Both the position numbers and the translations under genes were made by a program. A stretch of 64,000 nucleotides of DNA. Source: UBA11524 sp965646445. GTDB lineage: Bacteria; Bacillota; Clostridia; Christensenellales; Aristaeellaceae. Numbering within the stretch: position 1 is the stretch's first letter; each line of letters begins with the position of its first letter. The stretch covers positions 1 through 64,000 of the forward strand of contig CBFFZW010000011.1 in the NCBI GenBank assembly GCA_965646445.1. Direction: 5' to 3'. The notes beneath the pieces were generated by a model, which saw only the letters and a program-made list of their open reading frames with translations, was not told the origin of the DNA and did no database searches. Positions 1 through 7,685 of this stretch are shown piece after piece.

Positions 1-213
1 CCCTCTGACTCTTGATCGAAAATCGGCGGCCCCTTCGGGGCGGTTAAACGGGGCGAAGCCCCTGTACGGCGATTTTCGTGCGATTCCGTTAGAAATCGCT
101 TCCTTACACGAACGAACGTCCGGGAGAACGGCAACGCCGTTCGACCAGTGAGGGAGTGCGCAAAAATGGGGCGAAGCCCCTCAAAAAAGTGGCGTAAACC
201 ACTTTTTTGATAC
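1..213 (+). repeat. Multi-hairpin element, family 1, copy A (left end cut by window)
   Basis: This is the left-most of six related elements in the window (others near 5481, 7322, 13101, 36467 and 43213). Seen in order: a stem with arms CGAAAATCG/CGATTTTCG, a short stem around GATTCCGTTAGAAATC, the fixed block CCTTACACGAACGAACG, the stem GAACGGC-AAC-GCCGTTC, the fixed block GACCAGTGAGGGAGTGC, a GGGGC-GAA-GCCCC hairpin, and a terminal hairpin with arms AAAAAAGTGG/CCACTTTTTT. The terminal hairpin abuts the stop codon of the minus-strand acetyltransferase gene and, with A6 on one side and T6 on the other, could stop transcription from either direction. Confidence 0.8.
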
Positions 214-214
214 A

Positions 215-760
215 TCAGCGCTCCGATTTAAGCAGCGCGTACAAGCAGGCGTCACAAATCCCCTGGTTGCTCCAATCTGCCTGGCGCATGGTGCCCTCGT
301 AGGTCATGCCGCACTTTTTCATCACGTTGCCCGAATGGGGATTGCGCGGGTCGTGCATGGACTCGATGCGTTGTGCGCCCACCGTGTCAAAGAAGAAGGT
401 CATTACGGCGGCCAGGGCTTCGGAGGTGTAGCCATGGTGCCACCAGTTCCGGCCGATGCAGTAGCCGATGTGAGCTGTGGCGGTGCGCTCCTTGATGATG
501 GCGGAGATGTTGCCGATGGGCTCGCCTAATTCCTTCGGCACGATGGCCCAGTGGTAGTACGACGGCTTCTCGTACTCCGGCAGCCAGCTGCCGATGACCA
601 TCTGCGTCACCTCCACGCTGCCGTGGGTGGGCCAGGTCAGAAACCGGGTCACTTCCGGGTCGGAGGCCCAGTTGCGGTACATGGCGGCCGCGTCATCAGC
701 GGTGAAGCGGCGCAGGATCAGGCGGTCGGTTTCCAGGGGCTGTGTTCCGCAGTGCCGCAT
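215..760 (-). CDS. GNAT family N-acetyltransferase (RimJ/RimL-like)
   Basis: A 181-residue protein with the GNAT fold typical of RimJ/RimL-like enzymes, which move an acetyl group from acetyl-CoA to an amine. Visible marks are the N-terminal ETDRLILRRF strand, the central AHIGYCIGRNWWHHGYTSEA segment with the acetyl-CoA-binding loop, and a late NVMKKCGMTYEG motif, all usual for this family. The substrate cannot be read from sequence. The start is supported by GGAGG seven bases upstream, which overlaps the stop codon of the upstream rnz gene, so the two are translationally close and probably one operon. The gene ends directly at the terminal hairpin of repeat copy A. Confidence 0.85.
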   Translation of the reverse strand: MRHCGTQPLETDRLILRRFTADDAAAMYRNWASDPEVTRFLTWPTHGSVEVTQMVIGSWLPEYEKPSYYHWAIVPKELGEPIGNISAIIKERTATAHIGYCIGRNWWHHGYTSEALAAVMTFFFDTVGAQRIESMHDPRNPHSGNVMKKCGMTYEGTMRQADWSNQGICDACLYALLKSER

Positions 761-773
761 GGCGGTTCCTCCT

Positions 774-1694
774 TCATGGGGTCGACGCTTCCTCAGGGTA
801 GCGCAGGGTCAGGGTCAAGCCGTCGTGGGCGCAGCGGGTCTCCGGGAAGATGGCCTGCGCCTGGGGCAGGAAGGCCTCCGGGTCGTCCACGCAGTTGCTG
901 AAATGCGTCAGCAGCAGCACCTTTGCCCGGGCTTCCCGGGCCAGGGCGGCGGCTTCGGCAAACAGCATGTGGTGATTTTTGAGGGCTTGCGGACGCTTGG
1001 CCTCATCGCCGTACATGCCCTCCAGGATCATCAGATCCGCGCCCTCGCCCAGGCGGACGATGCTCTCCGTGGGCCGGGTGTCCGTGGCGTAGAGCAGGGC
1101 CAGGCCCGGACGGGGCGCGCCCTGGACATCCGCGGGACGGATGTCGTGCCCCTCCGCCTGGACGGTCTCGCCGGATTGGAGCCGCTTCCACAGCGGCAGG
1201 GGAACGCCCAGGGCCCGGGCCTTGACGGGGTCGAAGGCGGGCCGGCGGGGCAGGTGCAGGCGGTAGCCCAGACAGGGGATGCCGTGGCGCAGGGCAAAGG
1301 CGTCGATGGTCAGCCCGATCAGATCGAAGGCGTCGCCGGGGGCGATCTCATGCAGCACCACGGGGTAGCTCACCACGGGCGCGATAACCCGCAGCCCCTC
1401 TGCCACCCGGCGCAGTCCGGCGGGGCCGTAAAGATGGAAGGGCTCGCTCCGGCCCGCCTTGTCCAGGGAAAGCAGCAGGCCGGGCAATCCGCCGCAGTGG
1501 TCGCCGTGGTAGTGGGTGATGAGCAGGCCGTCCAGGCAGCGGAAACCCCAGCCCAGCCGCCGGATGCCCACCTGGGTGCCCTCGCCGCAGTCGATGAGCA
1601 GCGCCCGCCCGTTGACCCGGACGTACAGGCTGCTCAGGGCGCGGTCAGGCAGGGGCAGGGCGCCGCCCGTGCCCAGGGTGCAAAGGTCGATCAT
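774..1694 (-). CDS. rnz: Ribonuclease Z-like metallo-beta-lactamase-fold hydrolase
   Basis: A 306-residue MBL-fold protein. The metal-binding motif THYHGDHCGGLPGLL, at about residues 61-75, matches the RNase Z form (HxHxDH followed by GLPGLL), and LLYATDTRPT and LLLTHFSN carry later metal ligands. RNase Z cuts tRNA precursors at the 3' end. The length fits the short form of the family. The start is supported by GGGGAGG eight bases upstream. It lies between thiT and the GNAT gene on the same strand, with short gaps. Other MBL hydrolases share the fold, so tRNA maturation is likely but not certain. Confidence 0.8.
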   Translation of the reverse strand: MIDLCTLGTGGALPLPDRALSSLYVRVNGRALLIDCGEGTQVGIRRLGWGFRCLDGLLITHYHGDHCGGLPGLLLSLDKAGRSEPFHLYGPAGLRRVAEGLRVIAPVVSYPVVLHEIAPGDAFDLIGLTIDAFALRHGIPCLGYRLHLPRRPAFDPVKARALGVPLPLWKRLQSGETVQAEGHDIRPADVQGAPRPGLALLYATDTRPTESIVRLGEGADLMILEGMYGDEAKRPQALKNHHMLFAEAAALAREARAKVLLLTHFSNCVDDPEAFLPQAQAIFPETRCAHDGLTLTLRYPEEASTP

Positions 1695-1761
1695 CGGCAG
1701 GCCTCCCCGTCATCAGCGTTTTCAGGAGTATTCGCCGCGGACGGGGGGGATTCCTGCCGGG

Positions 1762-2514
1762 TCAGCGCGCCCGGCGCAGCTCCCGGAGCAGGCGGGGGGC
1801 GATGGCCAGCCCCAGGGCGATGCAGATCAGGCATTCCGGGAGCAGATAGGCAAAGTTGTACGCGGCGGAGTAGATCAGCGGGTTCCAGCCCTCGGGGGCG
1901 TACATGCCGTAGTACACATAGCCGGAGGTGAAGGAAGCCAGAAAGCGGCCCAGGCAGCCCACGCCAAAGCCCAGGCTCAGGCCCAGCGCTTCGTTCTTCT
2001 GCTTGCGGAAAAGGCCCGCCAGGCCCAAGAGGCCGAAGGCGATGGGGTAGTCCAGCAGATTGGCGATGACGCCTAATCCGGCGAAGCGCCCGCCGCCCAG
2101 GATGAACTGCATTACGCCGTAAAGCGCGCCCAGGGTGAGGCCGGGGCCCGCGCCGTAGCAGTAGGCGAAGATCAGCAGGGGCAGCATGCTGGCGGGGGTG
2201 ATGGAGCCGCCCAGGGGCATGCTCCAGATTTTGACCATGCTCAGCACCGAGCCCAGGGCCATGGCGACGGCGCCCACGGCCATGGTTCGCGCCGTCCAGA
2301 AGGAGGGCTTCTGCCGCTTGCCCCGCAGCGTCAGGTAAACCGCCAGCCCCAGGACGATCAGCGCCGCCAGCAGCCACCAGCCCCACACGGGCATATCGGC
2401 AAAGTCGCCAAAGGCGTTGTCCAGCCAGGTGGGCTCCGCCTCGGGGGCGGCGTCCTCGGCCAGGGCGCGGGGGAACAGGTTCAGGAAAAGGGCCTTCAGG
2501 GAAATGGTCTTCAT
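1762..2514 (-). CDS. thiT: Energy-coupled thiamine transporter substrate-binding subunit ThiT
   Basis: About 250 residues and very hydrophobic, with six membrane segments expected after residue 40. Visible features such as GGSITPASMLPLLIFAYCYGAGPGLTLGALYGV and FVLGG-like loops fit ThiT, the thiamine-binding S component of ECF transporters. The identification is strongly supported by a TPP riboswitch and attenuator directly upstream. A longer reading from 2553 is possible, but the start at 2514 has GAGGT seven bases upstream and the longer N-terminus overlaps the attenuator. The N-terminal 40 residues, before the first membrane segment, are longer than in the classic 180-190 residue ThiT. The shared ECF energizing module is not in the window. 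Confidence 0.88.
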   Translation of the reverse strand: MKTISLKALFLNLFPRALAEDAAPEAEPTWLDNAFGDFADMPVWGWWLLAALIVLGLAVYLTLRGKRQKPSFWTARTMAVGAVAMALGSVLSMVKIWSMPLGGSITPASMLPLLIFAYCYGAGPGLTLGALYGVMQFILGGGRFAGLGVIANLLDYPIAFGLLGLAGLFRKQKNEALGLSLGFGVGCLGRFLASFTSGYVYYGMYAPEGWNPLIYSAAYNFAYLLPECLICIALGLAIAPRLLRELRRAR

Positions 2515-2550
2515 GGGGATACCTCGCTTTCCCGCATCCAGGGAAATTCG

Positions 2551-2580
2551 CATGAAAAAACCCGCATCGTCAGACGCGGG
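2551..2580 (-). terminator. Riboswitch-controlled transcription attenuator before thiT
   Basis: On the minus strand, the arms CCCGCGTC and GATGCGGG surround a TGAC loop and are followed by TTTTTT. It lies between the TPP aptamer and the thiT start, so ligand binding probably favours this terminator. Confidence 0.85.
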
Positions 2581-2629
2581 AAAGCAGACGGATTCATCCC
2601 GAAAAGCCGGAATAAACCTGGCGCATCAG

Positions 2630-2728
2630 CCGATGCGCCGCCGCTTCCCTACGGTAGGATGATCTACACAGGTTCCAAGGGTCGGACATTCGTCCTCTCA
2701 GCAGCCTCAAGGGCCGCCCCCCCAGCGG
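2630..2728 (-). promoter_or_regulatory. TPP riboswitch (THI element)
   Basis: Read on the minus strand, the region has the conserved TPP-aptamer blocks: GCTGAGAG, then ACCCTTGGAACCTG, then the second-arm signature around GATCATCCTACCGTAGGGAA. These are the invariant pyrimidine- and pyrophosphate-sensor segments. It is followed by a terminator and by thiT, so thiamine pyrophosphate should lower thiT expression. Confidence 0.95.
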
Positions 2729-2748
2729 TGGATGCGATTGTCATGCTT

Positions 2749-2776
2749 ATTATAACATGGCGGCGGCGGATGTCAA
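2749..2776 (-). promoter_or_regulatory. Promoter of thiT-rnz-GNAT operon
   Basis: Consensus TTGACA (2771-2776) and TATAAT (2749-2754), 16 bases apart on the minus strand, just upstream of the TPP aptamer. Confidence 0.85.
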
Positions 2777-2869
2777 CAAAAATTTGCCGGACAGTGGCAT
2801 AACGGGCCAAAATCGTGTATGATAAGAAAGTGAACACGAAAGAAAAGTCCGACCAAGGAGGAGAGAAGA

Positions 2870-3460
2870 ATGCACCATTTTTATGCTTACATGGCGCGGC
2901 TGCGCTATATTCAGCGCTGGGGACTGATGCGCAGCGCCCTGCCCGAGAACGACGCTGAGCATTCCCTGCAGGTGGCGATGATCGCCCACGGTCTGGCGCT
3001 GATCGCCCGGGACAGGTACGGCCGGGCGGTGGAGCCGGAGCATGTGCTGGCCCTGGCGGTTTATCATGACGCGACGGAGGTTATTACCGGAGACATGCCA
3101 ACGCCTGTGAAGTATCATTCCCCGGAGCTGCGCAAGGCTTACGGGGCCATTGAGGACAGGGCGGCGGATCGGCTGGCGGCCATGCTGCCGGAGGGGATGC
3201 GTCCTGCGCTCACGCCGTATTTCCGCCACGCTGAGGGCCTCCCGGGGCAGCTTGTCCGGGCGGCGGACAAGATCAGCGCCTATGTGAAATGCCTGGAGGA
3301 GCAGCGGGCCGGAAACCCGGAGTTCGAGGCGGCGGGGGAGAACATCCTGCGCAGCATCGAGGCCATCGACCTGCCGGAGGTGCGGGATTTCATGGCGGAG
3401 TTTGTGCCCGCCTTCTCCCTGACGCTGGACGCCCTCAACCGTCCCGAGGATCAGGCATGA
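2870..3460 (+). CDS. yfbR: YfbR-type HD-domain 5'-deoxynucleotidase
   Basis: A 196-residue HD-domain protein. Motifs in order are RYIQRWGLMRSALPEN (residues 11-26), EHS (28-30), HDATEVITGDMPTPVKY (64-80) and a late AADKISAY, which give the H...HD...D metal site of YfbR-like enzymes that remove phosphate from deoxynucleoside monophosphates. Length matches E. coli YfbR. AAGGAGGAG lies seven to eight bases before the start. A weak promoter with TATGAT at 2818-2823 faces this way and diverges from the thiT promoter. The stop codon overlaps the next start in an ATGA. Confidence 0.88.
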   Translation: MHHFYAYMARLRYIQRWGLMRSALPENDAEHSLQVAMIAHGLALIARDRYGRAVEPEHVLALAVYHDATEVITGDMPTPVKYHSPELRKAYGAIEDRAADRLAAMLPEGMRPALTPYFRHAEGLPGQLVRAADKISAYVKCLEEQRAGNPEFEAAGENILRSIEAIDLPEVRDFMAEFVPAFSLTLDALNRPEDQA

Positions 3461-4242
3461 GGATCGGGCTGAGCAGCGCGGCGTTTTATGGCCGCATGGA
3501 AACGGAGGAGGAAGCCACCAAGACGGCTTCCCTGGGCGTGCCCTGCTGCGAGGTGTTCCTGGAAACCTTCAGCGAATACAGCGGCGACTTTGGCCGTGAG
3601 GTGCGAGAGCGGCTGGGGGAGACGGAATGCGTGTCCGTCCATCCCAAGGGCACCCAGTTCGAGTCGGATCTTTTCGGGCGCTCCCGCCGTCAGGTGGAGG
3701 ACGCCATGGCGTGGTTTGCCGGCGTGTGCGACGCGGGGGAGGCCCTGGGCGCAAAATACTACATCTTTCACGGGCCGCCCGGGCTGCATGGGCCCATGGC
3801 GCCGGGGAAAATTCACGCCCTCGCCCCCACCATGGCGCGGCTGAGGGACATTGCCGGGGCGCGGCGCATGGAGCTTTTGTGGGAGAACGTGTACTGGTGC
3901 GCCATCCGCACGCCGGAGCAGGTGGCCGAGGCCGTCGCGCTGGCGCCGGAAACGCGCTTCACCCTGGACATCAAGCAGGCCTATCGCGCGGGATCGACCC
4001 CGGAGGCCATGCTGGACGCCATGGGCGGCAGGCTCCGGCACATTCACGCCCTGGATCGGCGGGCGGACGGCTCCCTGTGCCTGCCCGGGGAGGGCGATGT
4101 GGACTGGCCGGGGCTCATCCGCCGCCTGCGGGCCATGGGGTACGCCGGGGACATCATCCTGGAGCCCTACGAAAGCCAGGCCCGGGACGAAAAGGCCTTG
4201 CGCGGGAGCTTGCGCTACCTTGACAGCCTTTTACATCTGTGA
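3457..4242 (+). CDS. Xylose isomerase-like TIM-barrel sugar isomerase/epimerase
   Basis: A 261-residue protein of the AP-endonuclease-2/xylose-isomerase-like TIM-barrel type. The barrel shows as repeated strand ends with metal-ligand residues: CVSVHPKG, YYIFHGPPG, LLWENVYWC, FTLDIKQAYRAG, RHIHALDRRADGSLCLPGEGDVDW and ILEPYES. The last His/Glu cluster is typical of sugar-phosphate isomerase/epimerase members. The ATGA overlap with the yfbR stop fixes the start and implies coupled translation. The substrate is unknown; inosose/hexulose isomerases and endonuclease IV share this fold, and the length favours the isomerase group. Confidence 0.75.
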   Translation: MRIGLSSAAFYGRMETEEEATKTASLGVPCCEVFLETFSEYSGDFGREVRERLGETECVSVHPKGTQFESDLFGRSRRQVEDAMAWFAGVCDAGEALGAKYYIFHGPPGLHGPMAPGKIHALAPTMARLRDIAGARRMELLWENVYWCAIRTPEQVAEAVALAPETRFTLDIKQAYRAGSTPEAMLDAMGGRLRHIHALDRRADGSLCLPGEGDVDWPGLIRRLRAMGYAGDIILEPYESQARDEKALRGSLRYLDSLLHL

Positions 4243-4256
4243 CAGCGATCCACATG

Positions 4257-4285
4257 TTGCATTTTGGCGAAACAACCCGTATAAT
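4257..4285 (+). promoter_or_regulatory. Promoter of the LCP gene
   Basis: TTGCAT at 4257-4262 and a perfect TATAAT at 4280-4285, spaced by 17 bases, about 65 bases before the start codon. Confidence 0.85.
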
Positions 4286-4349
4286 GAGAAAAAGCGTTGC
4301 CCGCCATCCGGCTGCGCAACCGCCACAAGCAAGAGGAGGTCTTGACCCA

Positions 4350-5477
4350 ATGATGTTGACGAAGCGGCTGACGGCGCTTTTGACGGCCCTGTGCCTGCTG
4401 CTTTCCGGCGCGGCCCTGGCCGAGGAGGACGGCGATTACAGTCTGACGGACGTGGTGCAGGATATTGACCTGGACGCCGACGAGGAGGAGGACGACGGCT
4501 TCTTCATCGAGGACAGCGAGGCGCAGCAGGCCCTGGCGGCCCTGGAAAACATGGACATGGAGATTGACGACAGCATCAATCCCGATGACCTGGAGCTGAA
4601 CTCCAATTTGCCCGACAACGTGGTGAACATCCTACTGGTGGGCATCGACACCCGGGACACCACCATGGACGAGGGCCTTCAGCACGGCGATGTGCAGATC
4701 ATCCTGTCCATCAACAAGGACACGGGCGCGGTGAAGCTGACCTCCATCCTGCGGGATCTGTATGTGGAGATTCCCGGCTACAAGAGCAAGAACCGCATCA
4801 ACGTGGCTTATGCCCGGGGCGGCGGCCAATTGGCCATGCGCACCATCAACCGGGTGTTCGAGATGAACATCCAGCATTATGTGACCATCAATTTCTACGG
4901 GCTGGCCTCCATCATTGACGCCATCGGCGGCGTGGATGTGGACATGACCAAACAGGAGGCCGGGGCCATCAACACCTACCTGCGCAAGCATCCCCCGAAG
5001 TACGATAACCAGGACAAGGACTACAAGCGCCAGGCCCTGGAAAAGGTGGACGGCGTGCAGCACCTGGACGGCGTGCAGGCGGTGATGTACGCCCGCATCC
5101 GTTCCATCGACAACGACTTCAGCCGTACCGAGCGCCAGCGTCACTTGCTGGATCTGCTGCTGAAGACCATCATGCAGGATATGACCATCGACAAATTCGC
5201 CTCCCTGGTGGATACCGCCATGCCCTATGTGCAGACCAATGTGGGCGGCGGCACCATGATGGAGCTGGGCCTTGCCGTGCTGGGCAGCGACATCATCACC
5301 CGGGCCCAGGCGGGCGGCTCGCTGATTGAGCAGCACCGCATTCCCTTGGACGAAACCTGGAAGTATTCCACGGAGAACGGCGCCAGCGTGGTGGTGTTCC
5401 GTACCGCGGCGCGCCGGGAGGAAAACGTCAAGGCCCTGCACGAGTTCATCTACGGGGACTATTATCCGGCGCCCTAA
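4350..5477 (+). CDS. LytR-CpsA-Psr (LCP) family cell-envelope protein
   Basis: 375 residues. The N-terminus MMLTKRLTALLTALCLLLSGAALA is a signal or signal-anchor segment, followed by an acidic linker (DLDADEEEDDGFF) and then the LCP domain: NVVNILLVGIDTRD, GDVQIILSINKDTGAVKLTSILRDLYVEIPGY, KSKNRINVAYARGG, the DAIGGVDVDM segment, and QHLDGVQAVMYARIR. LCP enzymes transfer glycopolymers from lipid carriers to peptidoglycan outside the membrane; the Asp/Arg residues for pyrophosphate binding are present. An AGGAGG lies before the 4350 start, so the longer upstream reading frame is rejected. The acidic linker after the signal is unusual. The gene ends at a multi-hairpin element. Confidence 0.88.
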   Translation: MMLTKRLTALLTALCLLLSGAALAEEDGDYSLTDVVQDIDLDADEEEDDGFFIEDSEAQQALAALENMDMEIDDSINPDDLELNSNLPDNVVNILLVGIDTRDTTMDEGLQHGDVQIILSINKDTGAVKLTSILRDLYVEIPGYKSKNRINVAYARGGGQLAMRTINRVFEMNIQHYVTINFYGLASIIDAIGGVDVDMTKQEAGAINTYLRKHPPKYDNQDKDYKRQALEKVDGVQHLDGVQAVMYARIRSIDNDFSRTERQRHLLDLLLKTIMQDMTIDKFASLVDTAMPYVQTNVGGGTMMELGLAVLGSDIITRAQAGGSLIEQHRIPLDETWKYSTENGASVVVFRTAARREENVKALHEFIYGDYYPAP

Positions 5478-5480
5478 AGG

Positions 5481-5700
5481 GGGTCAAAAAAGTGGCTGCG
5501 GCCACTTTTTTGATGGGGAGAAAGCCGCTTGCGAGCGGCGCAAATTCGCCTGGTCGCGCTGCTCCCGGGCGGCGAATTTGTAAGGAAATTTCTCGCCAAG
5601 GGCGAGAAATGCCCGCCCGACCGGCAAAGCCGGTCGATACGATGAACAGTCGAAGGGGCTGCGGCCCCTCCGACGCCATCCCGGGCTTCGGGGGACATTC
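5481..5700 (-). repeat. Multi-hairpin element, family 1, copy F (divergent)
   Basis: In the minus sense it contains GGAGGGGCC-GCA-GCCCCTTC, a CGACCGGC-TTT-GCCGGTCG stem, a GGGCGGG block, an ATTTCTCGCC/GGCGAGAAAT stem, CCTTAC, a CGACCAG block, a GCCGCTC-GCAA-rich hairpin and the terminal hairpin arms AAAAAAGTGG/CCACTTTTTT. That last hairpin faces the LCP stop codon four bases away and probably ends its transcript. The order of blocks matches copies A, B, D and E, but stem sequences differ. Confidence 0.7.
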
Positions 5701-5753
5701 TGCAAGGCCAATGGTTCTTCAGCACCCATGCCTTTTCTTCCCGCAAAAAAACC

Positions 5754-5782
5754 TTGCAAACCGGCGCGGTTTATCGTATAAT
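5754..5782 (+). promoter_or_regulatory. Promoter of serS
   Basis: TTGCAA (5754-5759) and TATAAT (5777-5782) with a 17-base spacer, followed by the T-box leader. Confidence 0.88.
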
Positions 5783-5789
5783 AGACCCT

Positions 5790-6015
5790 GTTCATAGGCC
5801 CGGTGACGGGAAACGGTTTCGTGCAGTCAGCTTCAGAAAGCCGCCGGTGGATGCGAGGCGGCGCGGCGTGCGGAACATTCCATTCCCGGATGGGCGCAGG
5901 CGAGGAGTCTGCGGGGTGCGCCCCTTACAGCGCGGCGAGTGGTCGACGCCTGAGCGTCGGCAAACTGGGTGGCAACGCGAGCTTCTCGTCCCGGCAAGGG
6001 CATGAGAGGCTCTAT
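5790..6015 (+). promoter_or_regulatory. T-box leader of serS (serine-responsive)
   Basis: A roughly 230-base structured leader. The T-box core reads AACTGGGTGGCAACGCG at 5963-5979. Its acceptor-pairing bulge is TGGC, which pairs with GCCA; tRNA-Ser carries G at the discriminator position, so the bulge fits serine. A terminator follows: GAGCTTCTC pairs with GAGAGGCTC and is followed by TATTTCTTTT. Uncharged tRNA-Ser should favour the antiterminator and read-through into serS. I could not place the specifier codon with certainty. Confidence 0.88.
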
Positions 6016-6038
6016 TTCTTTTCAAGGAGGAAGAAGCC

Positions 6039-7319
6039 ATGATCGACATCAACCTGATTCGCAACAACCCGGAGCTTGTGAAGGAGAACATCCGCAAAAA
6101 GTTCCAGGAGCACAAGCTCCCCCTGGTGGACGAGGTGGCCGAGCTGGACGTGAACTACCGCAAGGCCATCCAGCAGGCGGACGGCCTGCGGGGCCAGCTC
6201 AAAATTGTCTCCAAGCAGATCGGCGCACTGATGGGCAAGGGCCTGAAGGACGAGGCGGAGGCCGCCAAGGCGCAAGTCGCCCAGATCAAGGCCGAGTTGG
6301 CCGAGCTGGAGGAGAAGGAGGAGACCTACCAGCAGGAGATCCGCAAGCGGATGCTGGTGATCCCCAACATCATTGACCCCAGCGTGCCCGTGGGCCGGGA
6401 TGACAGCGAGAACGTGGAGGTGGAGCGCTTCGGGGAGCCGGTGGTGCCGGACTTTGAGGTGCCCTATCATGTGGACATCATGGAGCGGCTCAGCGGCATC
6501 GACCTGGATTCCGCCCGCAAGACCTCCGGCAACGGCTTCTACTACCTCACCGGCGACATTGCCCGGCTGCACAGCGCCGTGCTGTCCTATGCCCGGGACT
6601 TCATGATCGACCGCGGCTTCACCTACTGCATCCCGCCGTACATGATCCATGGCAGCGTGGTGACGGGCGTCATGTCCTTTGCCGAGATGGAAAACATGAT
6701 GTACAAGATCGAGGGCGAGGATCTGTACCTCATCGGCACCTCCGAGCATTCGATGATCGGCAAGTTCATCGACACCATCCTGGACGAGAGCCAGCTGCCG
6801 CAGACGCTGACCTCCTACAGCCCCTGCTTCCGCAAGGAGGTGGGCGCCCACGGCATCGAGGAGCGTGGCGTTTACCGTATCCATCAGTTTGAAAAGCAGG
6901 AAATGATCGTGGTCTGTAAGCCGGAGGACAGCCCCATGTGGTACGAGCGGCTTTGGAAGAACACGGTGGACTTCTTCCGCTCGCTGGATATTCCGGTGCG
7001 CACGCTGGAATGCTGCTCCGGCGACCTGGCTGACCTGAAGGTGAAGTCGGTGGATGTCGAGGCCTGGTCGCCCCGGCAGAAGAAGTACTTCGAGGTCGGC
7101 TCCTGCTCCAACCTGGGCGATGCTCAGGCCCGTCGGCTGCAGATTCGCGTCAAGGGCGAGGACGGCCGCAAGTACTTTGCCCATACGCTGAATAATACCT
7201 GCGTCGCGCCGCCCCGGATGCTCATTGCCTTCCTGGAGAACAATCTGCAGGCGGATGGCCGGGTGCGCATCCCGGAAGCGCTGCGGATGTACATGGGCGG
7301 CAAGGAATACATCGGGTGA
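6039..7319 (+). CDS. serS: Seryl-tRNA synthetase
   Basis: 426 residues, the usual length. Residues 1-110 form the long antiparallel coiled-coil arm that binds tRNA-Ser (MIDINLIRNNPELVKENI... with many Lys/Glu/Ala heptads). The class II catalytic core follows: LIGTSEHSMIGKF, SYSPCFRKEVGAHG with motif 2, EERGVYRIHQFEKQEM, and motif 3 near NNTCVAPPRMLIAFLEN. It charges tRNA-Ser with serine in the cytoplasm. AAGGAGGAAG before the ATG supports the start. Expression is controlled by a T-box leader. The stop codon is followed at once by repeat copy B and then a UUCG-loop terminator. Confidence 0.97.
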   Translation: MIDINLIRNNPELVKENIRKKFQEHKLPLVDEVAELDVNYRKAIQQADGLRGQLKIVSKQIGALMGKGLKDEAEAAKAQVAQIKAELAELEEKEETYQQEIRKRMLVIPNIIDPSVPVGRDDSENVEVERFGEPVVPDFEVPYHVDIMERLSGIDLDSARKTSGNGFYYLTGDIARLHSAVLSYARDFMIDRGFTYCIPPYMIHGSVVTGVMSFAEMENMMYKIEGEDLYLIGTSEHSMIGKFIDTILDESQLPQTLTSYSPCFRKEVGAHGIEERGVYRIHQFEKQEMIVVCKPEDSPMWYERLWKNTVDFFRSLDIPVRTLECCSGDLADLKVKSVDVEAWSPRQKKYFEVGSCSNLGDAQARRLQIRVKGEDGRKYFAHTLNNTCVAPPRMLIAFLENNLQADGRVRIPEALRMYMGGKEYIG

Positions 7320-7321
7320 CG

Positions 7322-7523
7322 CATCAAAAAAGTCCAGGGAGGTGTCGGAGGGCCCGCAGGCCCTCTGACCCTCAATCGAAAATCGGCGGCATGTACGGCG
7401 ATTTTCGTGCTTTTTCGTCAGAAAAAGCCTCCTTACACGAACGAACGGCCGGGAGAATGGCGGAGCCATTCGACCAGTGAGTGAGTGCAAAACTCAAAAA
7501 AGTGGCTTTGCCACTTTTTTGAT
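7322..7523 (+). repeat. Multi-hairpin element, family 1, copy B (complete)
   Basis: The best reference copy. Order: a 5' end ATCAAAAAAGT; stem GAGGGCC-CGCA-GGCCCTC; stem CGAAAATCG/CGATTTTCG; stem CTTTTTC-GTCA-GAAAAAG; fixed block CCTTACACGAACGAACGGCC; stem GAATGGC-GGA-GCCATTC; fixed block GACCAGTGAGTGAGTGC; terminal hairpin arms AAAAAAGTGG/CCACTTTTTT and a 3' end ACTTTTTTGAT. The extreme ends are complementary to each other as well as to the hairpin arms. It lies between the serS stop and the serS terminator. Confidence 0.85.
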
Positions 7524-7530
7524 ACCTTGA

Positions 7531-7560
7531 GGGAAACGGATTCGTCCGTTTCCCTTTTGC
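7531..7560 (+). terminator. serS terminator
   Basis: Perfect 10 bp stem GGGAAACGGA/TCCGTTTCCC with a TTCG tetraloop, followed by TTTTGC. Confidence 0.85.
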
Positions 7561-7624
7561 GACGGTCTGAAAATGCCGAAGTTCAGCAAAAATAGAAAAT
7601 TTGTGTCTAAAAGTGTCGCAAATG

Positions 7625-7652
7625 TTTACAAGTGGAATTTTTCTGTTATGCT
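7625..7652 (+). promoter_or_regulatory. Promoter of the Spo0A-C-like gene
   Basis: TTTACA (7625-7630) and TATGCT (7647-7652) with a 16-base spacer. TGTCGCA at 7614-7620, just upstream, differs by one base from the 0A box TGTCGAA; that link is only a suggestion. Confidence 0.6.
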
Positions 7653-7685
7653 AAGTCCATCTTGTAGAATAAGGGGCGTTCTTGC

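Noticed and set aside
3569..3844. Small frames inside the isomerase-like gene
   Set aside because: They are other-frame shadows with Arg/Pro-rich composition and no ribosome site.
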